Virus record (IMG/VR): IMGVR_UViG_3300036828_000396
Span: 1-41,205 of that record
Direction: 5' to 3' (one strand)
Source: a virus
DNA length: 41,205 bases
The translations under genes were made by a program, and so were the position numbers. The notes below the pieces were generated by a model. That model saw only the letters and a program-made list of their open reading frames with translations, had not been told where the DNA came from and searched no databases. Within the stretch, counting starts at the first letter, position 1. Each line of letters opens with the position of its first letter. Shown piece after piece: positions 1 to 6,765 of the stretch.

Positions 1-89
1 AATTACAAACTAGGAATGTCAATGTGACATACTGTCTCAGTGGCAATTAATCGCATTATCTCAGGTTGAGTGACAAAATCTCCAAGTTA

Positions 90-104
90 TGGGTTATCAA
101 CCCA
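90..104. repeat. Short perfect palindrome containing GGTTAT
   Basis: TGGGTT-atc-AACCCA has 6-bp arms around a 3-base centre. The GGTTAT element recurs three times in the regulatory gap at 9501-9539, which is why I list it. It could be a protein-binding site, but the role is unknown. Confidence 0.35.
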
Positions 105-198
105 CGGTTTTTGCAAACTGATTGAGAAATCAACTACATTGCCGTTCTTCATCTGTTCGCAAATCACCTTGTAGGCCACCTAGCTATGTTTGATAGAT

Positions 199-417
199 AT
201 GTCAAGCGGGAATGAGCGAATGAGGGATGAACTGCGTGCCGTGTGGTTGATCATCTGTATCAGCGCGCATGTGCTACGCGCCAAATTCCCGATGCAGCCA
301 ATGTCGCGTATCTATCACAAGAGCCGCAGCCTCGCTCAATGGCGTGAGCTAAGAGCAATCTTTCGTCGCCACGGAATTAAAATGCCGATGCCACCAACAA
401 CAAATAAAAAATGCTAG
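199..417 (+). CDS. Possible small hypothetical protein
   Basis: An ATG ORF of 72 codons, alone on the plus strand, in a gap between leftward operons. It has no recognisable Shine-Dalgarno sequence, is rich in Arg, His and Met, and resembles nothing I know. An alternative TTG start lies at 190. Codon use is not clearly different from chance. It may not be a gene. Confidence 0.2.
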   Translation: MSSGNERMRDELRAVWLIICISAHVLRAKFPMQPMSRIYHKSRSLAQWRELRAIFRRHGIKMPMPPTTNKKC

Positions 418-442
418 AAGTGCCTGCGGCGCAGTGGTTTCC

Positions 443-772
443 TCAATGAGGTACATCAGGGTACACTCTGTCAACAACTTCGCGCATGCTCTTGTCTAAA
501 TCCTTCAGTCTGCGCAGACCGGCTTCAAACTGAATGATGTTGCGCTGGTCCGGCGTGGCCAGACTGCCGTGCAAAAGACGCTGCGCATGATCGAGCATCG
601 CAATCTCCAGCGCATGGGTCACGGCTCGCTTGCTGCTCGCGCCACCATTGGTCCAACTCCTGAACTGATCATCGGCTACCGATGGATACTGCCACTCGGG
701 CGCAGTCTCTCTGCGCGGCAGCACATTGGTCTGACCGCCCTGCTCGACCCCTTCAGCCACAGCCCGACCCAT
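443..772 (-). CDS. Hypothetical protein, last gene of the fibre/lysis operon
   Basis: A 109-residue soluble protein of unknown function. The C-terminal half (about residues 55-109) looks helical and charged. There is no signal peptide or membrane segment. The ATG is preceded by an in-frame stop 27 bases upstream but has no good ribosome binding site, so the start is uncertain. It follows two small membrane proteins and ends the leftward operon; no clear terminator is seen after it. Confidence 0.5.
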   Translation of the reverse strand: MGRAVAEGVEQGGQTNVLPRRETAPEWQYPSVADDQFRSWTNGGASSKRAVTHALEIAMLDHAQRLLHGSLATPDQRNIIQFEAGLRRLKDLDKSMREVVDRVYPDVPH

Positions 773-814
773 CAGCCAGCGGGACGCGAGGAAAGATCAA
801 GTCACGACGATTGA

Positions 815-1048
815 TCACTTGCTATTCCCTTGACAACTCGCCAGCAACTTCTGAGCTTCCTGCTGGCTTTGCAACAGTATCTTCGTCATTTCCATGCGAT
901 TGTCTCGCTCTGAACTGATGCTGACATAGATCAACACCAGCACGGCTATGGAGAAGATCACCAGCACCAGCAGACTGGGAGTGACCTTCAATGCCTCGAC
1001 AACGGTACGTGAGGTCTTACCGAGTTCCTCACCAGCGGGCGGGTTCAT
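815..1048 (-). CDS. Small one-span membrane protein (paralogue A)
   Basis: 77 residues: a short N-terminal part, one hydrophobic span at about residues 22-43, then a charged helical tail ending near a cysteine. It aligns along its length with the preceding protein at 1049-1303: both share an EALK...PSL motif, the span, an R..E...LL..QQ...LL pattern and a final Cys. The ATG follows the upstream stop directly (TGAATG), so translation is probably coupled. Its place after the holin candidate suggests a lysis accessory such as an inner-membrane spanin, but that is inference. Confidence 0.6.
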   Translation of the reverse strand: MNPPAGEELGKTSRTVVEALKVTPSLLVLVIFSIAVLVLIYVSISSERDNRMEMTKILLQSQQEAQKLLASCQGNSK

Positions 1049-1303
1049 TCAGTGCTGCCCGCTCTGCGGCTGATGTTGCAACTCCACCGGCACGCAACGG
1101 AACAACAAGTCGGCCATCTGCTGCCGGTTCTGATACAGCAACTCCGTCTCGCGTTGCCGCTCGCCGTGCGCCTGCACACCCTCATAGTAAAGAAATCCGA
1201 GAAGCCCGATGTTCATGACAACCAGAGCCAACGATAAAGGTTGCCCCTTCAGCGCCTCGATGATGCCGCCAGCCACCTGGGCGGGGCCGCCGTTGCTCAC
1301 CAC
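1049..1303 (-). CDS. Small one-span membrane protein (paralogue B)
   Basis: 84 residues with a GTG start that overlaps the end of the holin candidate by 7 bases. One transmembrane segment at about residues 22-42 is followed by an amphipathic, Gln/Glu-rich tail and a cysteine (CVPVE). It is the tandem paralogue of the 815-1048 protein. Lysis accessory or spanin-like function is possible from topology and position only; no lipobox or proline-rich outer spanin is seen. Confidence 0.6.
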   Translation of the reverse strand: MVSNGGPAQVAGGIIEALKGQPLSLALVVMNIGLLGFLYYEGVQAHGERQRETELLYQNRQQMADLLFRCVPVELQHQPQSGQH

Positions 1304-1479
1304 TCCCTCTTGCGCACGTTGGGCACGACGTAGACCGCCACCGGGAACAGGATGGCAATGACGATGCCGACCAGCTCCTCGGTGTGCTCGCCGAACAGGT
1401 CAACGCCCCAGACAAGGTTGGCGATCGAGAGTGCGCCGAGAACGACCGCCGTCAACGCCTTGTCGACGCCCGTGAACAT
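1297..1479 (-). CDS. Holin candidate, two transmembrane segments
   Basis: 60 residues with two hydrophobic helices (about 8-28 and 36-54) joined by a short acidic turn, and a short basic C-terminus (VRKREW). Size, topology and the charged tail are typical of small phage holins, which permeabilise the inner membrane so that endolysin can act. It lies between a fibre gene and two small membrane proteins, while the endolysin gene is about 10 kb away. The call rests on topology, not on a recognised family signature. Confidence 0.6.
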   Translation of the reverse strand: MFTGVDKALTAVVLGALSIANLVWGVDLFGEHTEELVGIVIAILFPVAVYVVPNVRKREW

Positions 1480-1482
1480 GGC

Positions 1483-2235
1483 TCAGGGCGCGAGCCACGC
1501 CCGCAGGACCGGGAACCCATAGCCCTGATCGAACGTGCCTTGCGTGGTTTGCACCCACATGCGGATGAAGTCGGTGGTCCCGTTCATCTGCACCAAGCCC
1601 GAATTGCTGATCCAACCAACTTGATGCGCCGACTGCACCGTCACGATCTCCACGTTCTGCAGATTCGGATACGGCCCACCACTGTCGTTTTTGAGGATCG
1701 CAATCTGATACAGGTCGGTCGCGGCAATCGGAGCCCAGACCTGCGCCTCGATCGAGTAAATCCCCGGACGGGTCGGGGTCCAGGTGTGCGCCGCCGGGTT
1801 CCAGGTGCCATTGACGTTGATCGTCGGCGTGCCGGTGATCGGCGCAATCGTCCAAGTCGAAACCGGGACCGTTCCCGCCGAAATGTTGCTGATCGCCAAC
1901 GAGGGCTCGGTGGTGTTGACCGGAACCGCCCCCGGGCCAATCCCGACCCAGGTCGCGCCGTCGAACAGCCACAAAGTGACGCCGTCCCACCAGAAATGTC
2001 CGCGTATCGGGTTGGGTGGGGCGACCTGTCCGAAGCTCACGCCGCCGTTGGCCCCAGGATACCAAGGCGGCTGATTGGGCGGCGACGGGAAGAACGGGCC
2101 ACAGCCGCCGTCAAAACACGGATTGCAAATCCAGTTGCTGCCGTCCCAAGTCCACTGACCCTGTTGCGAGGGCGCGGAAGCGGGAGCCGCCATCGGCGCG
2201 GGTGCCTGACGCATGCGCGTCACCGGGCTATTCAT
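1483..2235 (-). CDS. Minor fibre / receptor-binding-type structural protein
   Basis: 250 residues with a strong ribosome binding site (AAGGAGGT) 6 bases before ATG. The N-terminal part is Ala/Pro-rich and then holds two tryptophan-rich motifs (WTWDGSNW, FWWDGVTLWLFDGATW). The C-terminal part (about residues 110-250) is beta-rich, with a TRPGIYSIEAQVW pattern like the C1q/TNF-like jelly rolls found at the ends of phage fibres. It follows the long repeat fibre and a 66-residue protein, so a tip or adhesin role is likely. Exact family not established. Confidence 0.6.
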   Translation of the reverse strand: MNSPVTRMRQAPAPMAAPASAPSQQGQWTWDGSNWICNPCFDGGCGPFFPSPPNQPPWYPGANGGVSFGQVAPPNPIRGHFWWDGVTLWLFDGATWVGIGPGAVPVNTTEPSLAISNISAGTVPVSTWTIAPITGTPTINVNGTWNPAAHTWTPTRPGIYSIEAQVWAPIAATDLYQIAILKNDSGGPYPNLQNVEIVTVQSAHQVGWISNSGLVQMNGTTDFIRMWVQTTQGTFDQGYGFPVLRAWLAP

Positions 2236-2428
2236 CGTGAACCTCCTTGCTGTTGCCGTCCGCGCGAGCCGGTCGGTTCGGCGGCCCGCTCATGTCGCGG
2301 GTTTCCTGCTGCACGCGCAATTGACCGCCGATTTTCATCAGCAGCGGATTGGCAATGCGCCAGGGGGCCTCGCTCAGAATGCCCATGACCTGCGTCCAAT
2401 CCTGTTCCTCAAGCGAGACTGTTTGCAT
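2228..2428 (-). CDS. Small conserved-looking fibre-operon protein
   Basis: 66 residues. The N-terminal half (QDWTQVMGILSEAPW then NPLLMKIGGQL) looks like a short helical protein seen beside fibre genes in other phages, perhaps a fibre chaperone or assembly factor; the tail is hydrophilic. The ATG sits 4 bases after the fibre stop and the gene overlaps the next one by 8 bases, so the three are one translational unit. Confidence 0.55.
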   Translation of the reverse strand: MQTVSLEEQDWTQVMGILSEAPWRIANPLLMKIGGQLRVQQETRDMSGPPNRPARADGNSKEVHDE

Positions 2429-2431
2429 GGC

Positions 2432-5308
2432 CTATCCTACCATTCCGGCTATCGCTGCCGTCCAATTGGCTTGCGAGGTCGAAACCTGACCGTAAGCCGC
2501 GAGCGTGTGGTAACCCTCGGCGGTGACCGCTGACCCGTGCGCAGCCGTGAACGAAGACGTGGTCCCACCCGGCACGCCAGCGGCGTTTCCGCTGGCATTC
2601 ACGCCGTCAACGTTGACGTAGCCAGTCGCGGTCAATTGCGCGGTGGACAGCGCATAATTCGACGCCACGGCAAAATACTTCTCATTGGCAAAGCAGATGA
2701 AGAACGCCGCCGCGACCGAAATTCCGCTGGTTGAGGTGAGCCCACTGTTCGTCCCGGCGTTGAAGACGTTGAACGGCTGGCGATTGAACCATGTGCGGAC
2801 GTAGCGCTGTGACCCACTGTCGGCAAAAGACCCGCTGCTCGGCGCGTTGCTGGTGGTGTAGACGATGCCAACCAGGGTGCGGCTGTCGTCGCCCGCCTTG
2901 ATCTCGGTGCCCTCGTTGCCGACCGTGGTCGAGGTCGCGTGCCCGGTGACGGAGAGGTCGAGCGCAACAGCCGTGCCGGTGTAGTAGGCGTAAACGTAAT
3001 ACAGAACATTGGTCCCGACCGACTGCCCGGCGACGCCGTTGATGGTCGCATTCGTCGCGGTCATCGTCAGGTTGGCAAACTTGTAGAGCACGCCGTTGAT
3101 CCTGATCAGCGCGCCCTGGTAGGGGCTGAAGGCAATGACCTGACTGGGGCTGGCACCAGAAATCGTCAGCCGCCCGCACTGCGGTGCACCCATGACCGCC
3201 GAGGCCAACGCTCCTCCGGCATTGGTGATGTCGGTCGCGGTCATGGTGACCGCTCCGGCCCGGCCGTTCCAGGTGGTCACCCCACCCGCTCCGGCCAGCT
3301 GGTTCATCACGAACTGCGTGGTCGCGAGCTGCGTCGTTGAGGTGCCCAGCGCCGCCGTGGGCGCGGCCGGAACACCCGTGAACGTCGGGCTCGCCAGCAA
3401 CGCCCCGCCCGCCGCGCTGATGTCATTGGCAATCAAGGTGATCGCCCCGGTGCGGCCGTTGAACGATGACACGCTGTTGTTCAAGGCCGTGTGCACGAAC
3501 GCCGTGGTGGCGAACATGGTCGAATTGTCGGTCTGCGCCGCAGTCGGGCCGGACGGCGTGCCCGTGAAGATCGGCGATGCCAGCAGCGCCCCGCCCGCCC
3601 CGGTGATGTCGGCGGACGTGAGGGTTACCGCGCCGGTTCGCGTGTTGAACGACGCCACCCCCAGCTGCCCCAGCACGAAGGCACAGGTCGCCAGCTGGTT
3701 CGAGTTGGTGCCCGGCGCGGCCGTGGGCGCGGTCGGAGTGCCGGTCAGCGCCGGATTGGCCAGCGGCGCACCACCCGCCCCGGTCACGTCGGCCGTGGTC
3801 AGCGTCACCGCCCCGGATCGAGTGTTGAAGGTCGTCACCCCACCCGCCGCCGCAAGGCGCGCGAGCACCCAGGCAGTCGTCGCCAGCGCGGTGGAGTTGT
3901 CGTTGGTCGGCGGATTGGGCGCGGTCGGCGTGCCGGTGAAGGCCGGGCTCGCCACCAGGGCACCACCCGCCGCGCTGATGTCGTTCGCCAGCAGGCTGAC
4001 CGCCCCAGTGCGGCCCATGAAGCTCGAAACCCCGCCGCCAACCCCGATCGCCGCCTCGACAAACGCTGTGGTGGCGATACGGGTCGAATTGTCGGCCGCT
4101 GGTGGCGTGGGCGCGGTCGGGGTGCCCGTGAGGGCGGGCGACGCCGATAACGCACCACCGACCGCCGTAACGTCCCCGGCGGTCAGCACCACAACGCCCG
4201 ACCGGCCGTTGAAGCTCTCCACCGTCCCGGCGGCGAGCGCCGCCATGACAAACGCGCTGGTCGCCAGCTGCGTCGTGCTGGTGCCCGGTGCTGCTGTCGG
4301 CCCAGACGGCGTTCCCGTGAAGGTCGGCGAGGCGATCGGCGCACCGCCAGCCCCAGTGATGTCCGCCGTGGTCAGCACCACCGCACCCGTGCGGGTGTTG
4401 AACGACGACACGCCCGCCGTCGCGGCGGTGACCGCCGCGTGAACAAACGCCGTGGTGGCCAACTGGCCCGTGCTGTTCGCCGTCGCCGCCGTGGGCGCGG
4501 TCGGGATGCCGCTGAAATTCGGGCTCTGCAACGGCGCATAGGCCGACAGGTCCGGCCCGCTCTGGATTTCGTCCAGCACCCAATCGCGCAGATCGTCCAG
4601 GCTCTCGTCCACGAACATCGTCGTGGCAATGCGCGTGCTGGCATCGCCCAGCGCCGGATTGGGCGCGATCGGGGTGCCGCCCGCCGCGTACGCCGCATTG
4701 ATGTCGTCCGTGGTCAGGGTGACGCAGCCAAAGCGGCCGTTAAAGCTCTGCACCACCGGAGCACAGGCAAACAACCCCTTGACCCACGCCGTCGTCGCCA
4801 CCGTGTCGTCGTTCTGATTGAGGTCCCACGGGGTCGGCGCAGTCACTACTCCAGCAAAGCTCGGGTTCCAGACCGGAGCGCCACCCGCGCGCAGCACGTC
4901 ATCCAATTCGAGCTGCACCGGGCCGGTGCGGAAATTGAAGCTCGCCACCGTGTTGTCGATGACAAAATTGCTTAGATTGTCGAGGTCGGCGGTCGTCGTC
5001 ACCGGAACGCCGTTGATGGAAATGCCGTTGGTCGCGGTCAGCGTCGGCACCTGCAGCGCCGTGGAAAACTGGAACACGCTGCCGTCAAAGACCAGCGTCT
5101 GCGTTCCCCACTTCAAACCGAAGTTGGTGGCAAAGTTGATATTGTCGGGGCGCACCAGCATCGCCGTGTTGATCAGGTCGCTGGGATTGATCGCCGCATA
5201 CGGGCCGCCGATGCCGCCCTGCTGGATCAACAACAAATCGCCCGCACCATTGGTACTGACGACCGGATACTGACCGATCTGCCTGACGTTGATGACAAAA
5301 TCGTCCAC
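2432..5308 (-). CDS. Tail fibre with nine tandem repeats
   Basis: 958 residues, GTG start. After about 100 N-terminal residues the chain carries nine units of about 60 residues, each opening with a V.SFN.R.GAV motif and closing with FTGTP.APT and QLATTAFV. This is the repeat found in many prophage fibre shafts (Phage_fiber_2-like). The second unit carries an insertion and the ninth is truncated. The last 250 residues are non-repetitive and beta-rich and probably form the receptor-binding tip. The repeats are a likely site of recombination and length change. Confidence 0.85.
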   Translation of the reverse strand: MDDFVINVRQIGQYPVVSTNGAGDLLLIQQGGIGGPYAAINPSDLINTAMLVRPDNINFATNFGLKWGTQTLVFDGSVFQFSTALQVPTLTATNGISINGVPVTTTADLDNLSNFVIDNTVASFNFRTGPVQLELDDVLRAGGAPVWNPSFAGVVTAPTPWDLNQNDDTVATTAWVKGLFACAPVVQSFNGRFGCVTLTTDDINAAYAAGGTPIAPNPALGDASTRIATTMFVDESLDDLRDWVLDEIQSGPDLSAYAPLQSPNFSGIPTAPTAATANSTGQLATTAFVHAAVTAATAGVSSFNTRTGAVVLTTADITGAGGAPIASPTFTGTPSGPTAAPGTSTTQLATSAFVMAALAAGTVESFNGRSGVVVLTAGDVTAVGGALSASPALTGTPTAPTPPAADNSTRIATTAFVEAAIGVGGGVSSFMGRTGAVSLLANDISAAGGALVASPAFTGTPTAPNPPTNDNSTALATTAWVLARLAAAGGVTTFNTRSGAVTLTTADVTGAGGAPLANPALTGTPTAPTAAPGTNSNQLATCAFVLGQLGVASFNTRTGAVTLTSADITGAGGALLASPIFTGTPSGPTAAQTDNSTMFATTAFVHTALNNSVSSFNGRTGAITLIANDISAAGGALLASPTFTGVPAAPTAALGTSTTQLATTQFVMNQLAGAGGVTTWNGRAGAVTMTATDITNAGGALASAVMGAPQCGRLTISGASPSQVIAFSPYQGALIRINGVLYKFANLTMTATNATINGVAGQSVGTNVLYYVYAYYTGTAVALDLSVTGHATSTTVGNEGTEIKAGDDSRTLVGIVYTTSNAPSSGSFADSGSQRYVRTWFNRQPFNVFNAGTNSGLTSTSGISVAAAFFICFANEKYFAVASNYALSTAQLTATGYVNVDGVNASGNAAGVPGGTTSSFTAAHGSAVTAEGYHTLAAYGQVSTSQANWTAAIAGMVG

Positions 5309-5315
5309 GGCACAC

Positions 5316-5870
5316 CTACGCGGCTGGCGTCTGCGAAATGTTCAACACTTCCTGATAATGCTGGATCACTGCCGCCTGCGTGCGGGCGAGCGCAGTCTGC
5401 GCCTGCACCAGCGACATCAGCGTGTCGGCATCCTGCGGGATCGGCCAGGACGGTAACGACGCGGGCGGGGTGAACGACCACGGCGCAGCGCTGGCCGAAG
5501 TCGCGAGGTTGGTGGTGTAGGTGCCCACCCCGCCGGGCGAGCCGGTAACCTGCGTCACAATCAGCGTGCTGGGCGGCGCACCCGCCCCCGACACGGCCGC
5601 GCCGATGACGATGGAATTGGCCACCGCGCTGACCGCAATGCTGGTGCCGCTCGAGGTCACCGTGCCGGTCGCCACCGGCTGCGGTGTCGGCCCGCCCTGC
5701 GCTTGGTTGAGGATCGACTGGTAGCGGTTGATCAGCGCTTCCTGATCAGCAATCGTCTTGGTCTGCGTCTGTACGATCAACAACAGGCTGCCAGCGTCGC
5801 CACTGTCCGGCCACGTCGCCGCCAGCGGAGACGGCGCGGCGGCGGGAACCACATGCAAATTTGCATTCAT
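5316..5870 (-). CDS. Structural protein with inserted glycine-rich beta module
   Basis: About 184 residues; ATG at 5870 with AGGAG just upstream (a GTG one codon earlier is also open). Two helical parts (about 25-60 and 140-185), each with an alternating Q/A/L pattern, flank a beta-rich insert (about 65-130) of the form GTVTSSGTSI...VTQVTG..GG.GTYTT. The same module occurs in the protein at 22945-23685. Position between adaptor and fibre suggests a fibre-attachment or neck protein. Confidence 0.6.
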   Translation of the reverse strand: MNANLHVVPAAAPSPLAATWPDSGDAGSLLLIVQTQTKTIADQEALINRYQSILNQAQGGPTPQPVATGTVTSSGTSIAVSAVANSIVIGAAVSGAGAPPSTLIVTQVTGSPGGVGTYTTNLATSASAAPWSFTPPASLPSWPIPQDADTLMSLVQAQTALARTQAAVIQHYQEVLNISQTPAA

Positions 5871-5879
5871 CACACGCTC

Positions 5880-6221
5880 CTATGAGGTCGGCGCGCACAG
5901 CAGCAGCGCCGTGCGGTTCCAGTTGTTGCCGTCAGTGTCCTCGATATTCCAGGTGAGTTGATAGTCCTTGCCGCTCACCCCGCCCGTCATCGTCGAATAG
6001 GCGGCGCGACCAACAATGTTGGCGGCAAACGTCATCGGATAAGTTCCGGCCGTGCCGGTCCAGTCGGTGGACGCATCCTGCGGCGGTACGGTGTTGGTCT
6101 GAATGCGCAGCAGCGCGACATTGATGCCCACCCCCGGCGGGATGATGTTCGACATGTCAATGCCGATGCTGGCGGTCTCGCCAGGGGACCACTCGGGACT
6201 GTAACGGCGCGACAACGGCAT
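5880..6221 (-). CDS. Fibre-tail adaptor-like protein
   Basis: About 113 residues. The pattern MPLSRRYSPEWSPGETASIGIDMS..., then a long beta region ending in DYQLTWNIEDTDGNNWNRTALL, resembles the small phage adaptor proteins that join fibres to the tail (Y.L...I.T.DG...R.A.L signature). A GTG at 6230 is open, but the ATG at 6221 has GGTGG 5 bases upstream and is preferred. It lies directly upstream of structural and fibre genes in the same operon. Family assignment is from memory of the motif. Confidence 0.6.
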   Translation of the reverse strand: MPLSRRYSPEWSPGETASIGIDMSNIIPPGVGINVALLRIQTNTVPPQDASTDWTGTAGTYPMTFAANIVGRAAYSTMTGGVSGKDYQLTWNIEDTDGNNWNRTALLLCAPTS

Positions 6222-6222
6222 C

Positions 6223-6516
6223 TCAGCCACCTAAGCGGCGCGTGTCTCCAACCCAGCGCGCACTGAGCATGCGGCTCACCCGCACGCCCGGCACGCCCAA
6301 CACATTGCCCTGCGGATCAGTAAGGTAACTCAAATCCGGGGCCTGTACCACCAAAGGCGCAACCAGCTGGCGCGGGCCATCCTTGAGCGGCAAGGCCTGA
6401 ACAATGCGGGCGCGACCAAACGGGCCGGGCACGCCAATGCTGTCGGTCGCATTGCCTACGCGGCCACCATCAACAAGCAGGGTCGGACGCGAGGATAAAT
6501 TTCGTAGTGCGGTCAT
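6223..6516 (-). CDS. Hypothetical protein, first gene of the fibre operon
   Basis: 97 residues with a good ribosome binding site (AAGGGGAG). It contains Pro/Gly/Val-rich stretches and no membrane segment. It is the first gene of the leftward block that ends at 443, and its stop overlaps the next gene's GTG start option. Probably a small structural protein; I do not recognise a family. Confidence 0.55.
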   Translation of the reverse strand: MTALRNLSSRPTLLVDGGRVGNATDSIGVPGPFGRARIVQALPLKDGPRQLVAPLVVQAPDLSYLTDPQGNVLGVPGVRVSRMLSARWVGDTRRLGG

Positions 6517-6588
6517 CGAGACTCCCCTTGCGTGTCAAGATTAGCGGGCTTACGGTGACATGTTTGCGACAATCGTCAGCGCACGTTG

Positions 6589-6629
6589 CAAATAAGAAAA
6601 GGGGACCGGGTGTCGTCTGCCCGGCCCCC
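6589..6629 (-). terminator. Rho-independent terminator-like hairpin
   Basis: On the minus strand, GGGG-x-CCGGG pairs with CCCGG-x-CCCC around a 9-base loop, followed by TTTTCTTATTT. It lies between the rightward replication genes and the leftward fibre operon, so it would stop leftward antisense transcription before the fibre genes or attenuate their leader. Confidence 0.6.
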
Positions 6630-6687
6630 TTCAAATCGCGAGCCCGTTGCAGGGGCCGCCATGCAAACAGCCCATAGGAGGGGCTCG

Positions 6688-6765
6688 ATGCGTCAAACAT
6701 ATTTACCTACCAAAGCACCGTATGACAAGTCCTTTCGCTTATACACGCGGAGGACGCCATGCTAG
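6688..6765 (+). CDS. 25-codon leader ORF overlapping the primase start
   Basis: ATG preceded by a strong AGGAGGGG 5 bases away. The ORF ends at a TAG 4 bases inside the primase gene, so its ribosomes terminate on top of the primase start codon. The peptide is basic (25 residues, beginning MRQTYLPTK). Either a leader for translational coupling or a small gene; no relative known. The RBS quality is the main support. Confidence 0.35.
   Translation: MRQTYLPTKAPYDKSFRLYTRRTPC

Larger units (their letters stand above)
1..442. other. Left-end region without a convincing gene
   Basis: The stretch is visibly AT-richer than the rest of the window and lies downstream of the last gene of the leftward fibre/holin operon. 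It holds one small palindrome (90-104) and one weak rightward ORF (199-417). I see no promoter, tRNA or terminator that I would defend. If the molecule is circular, this joins the right end (41205) and separates the leftward fibre operon from the leftward early operon. Confidence 0.5.

Noticed and set aside
2432-5308. Diversity-generating retroelement target
   Set aside because: The fibre repeats looked like a possible variable region, but I see no reverse transcriptase gene and no template repeat in the window.
6470-6700. 76-codon minus-strand ORF
   Set aside because: Runs through the terminator hairpin and overlaps the first fibre-operon gene.
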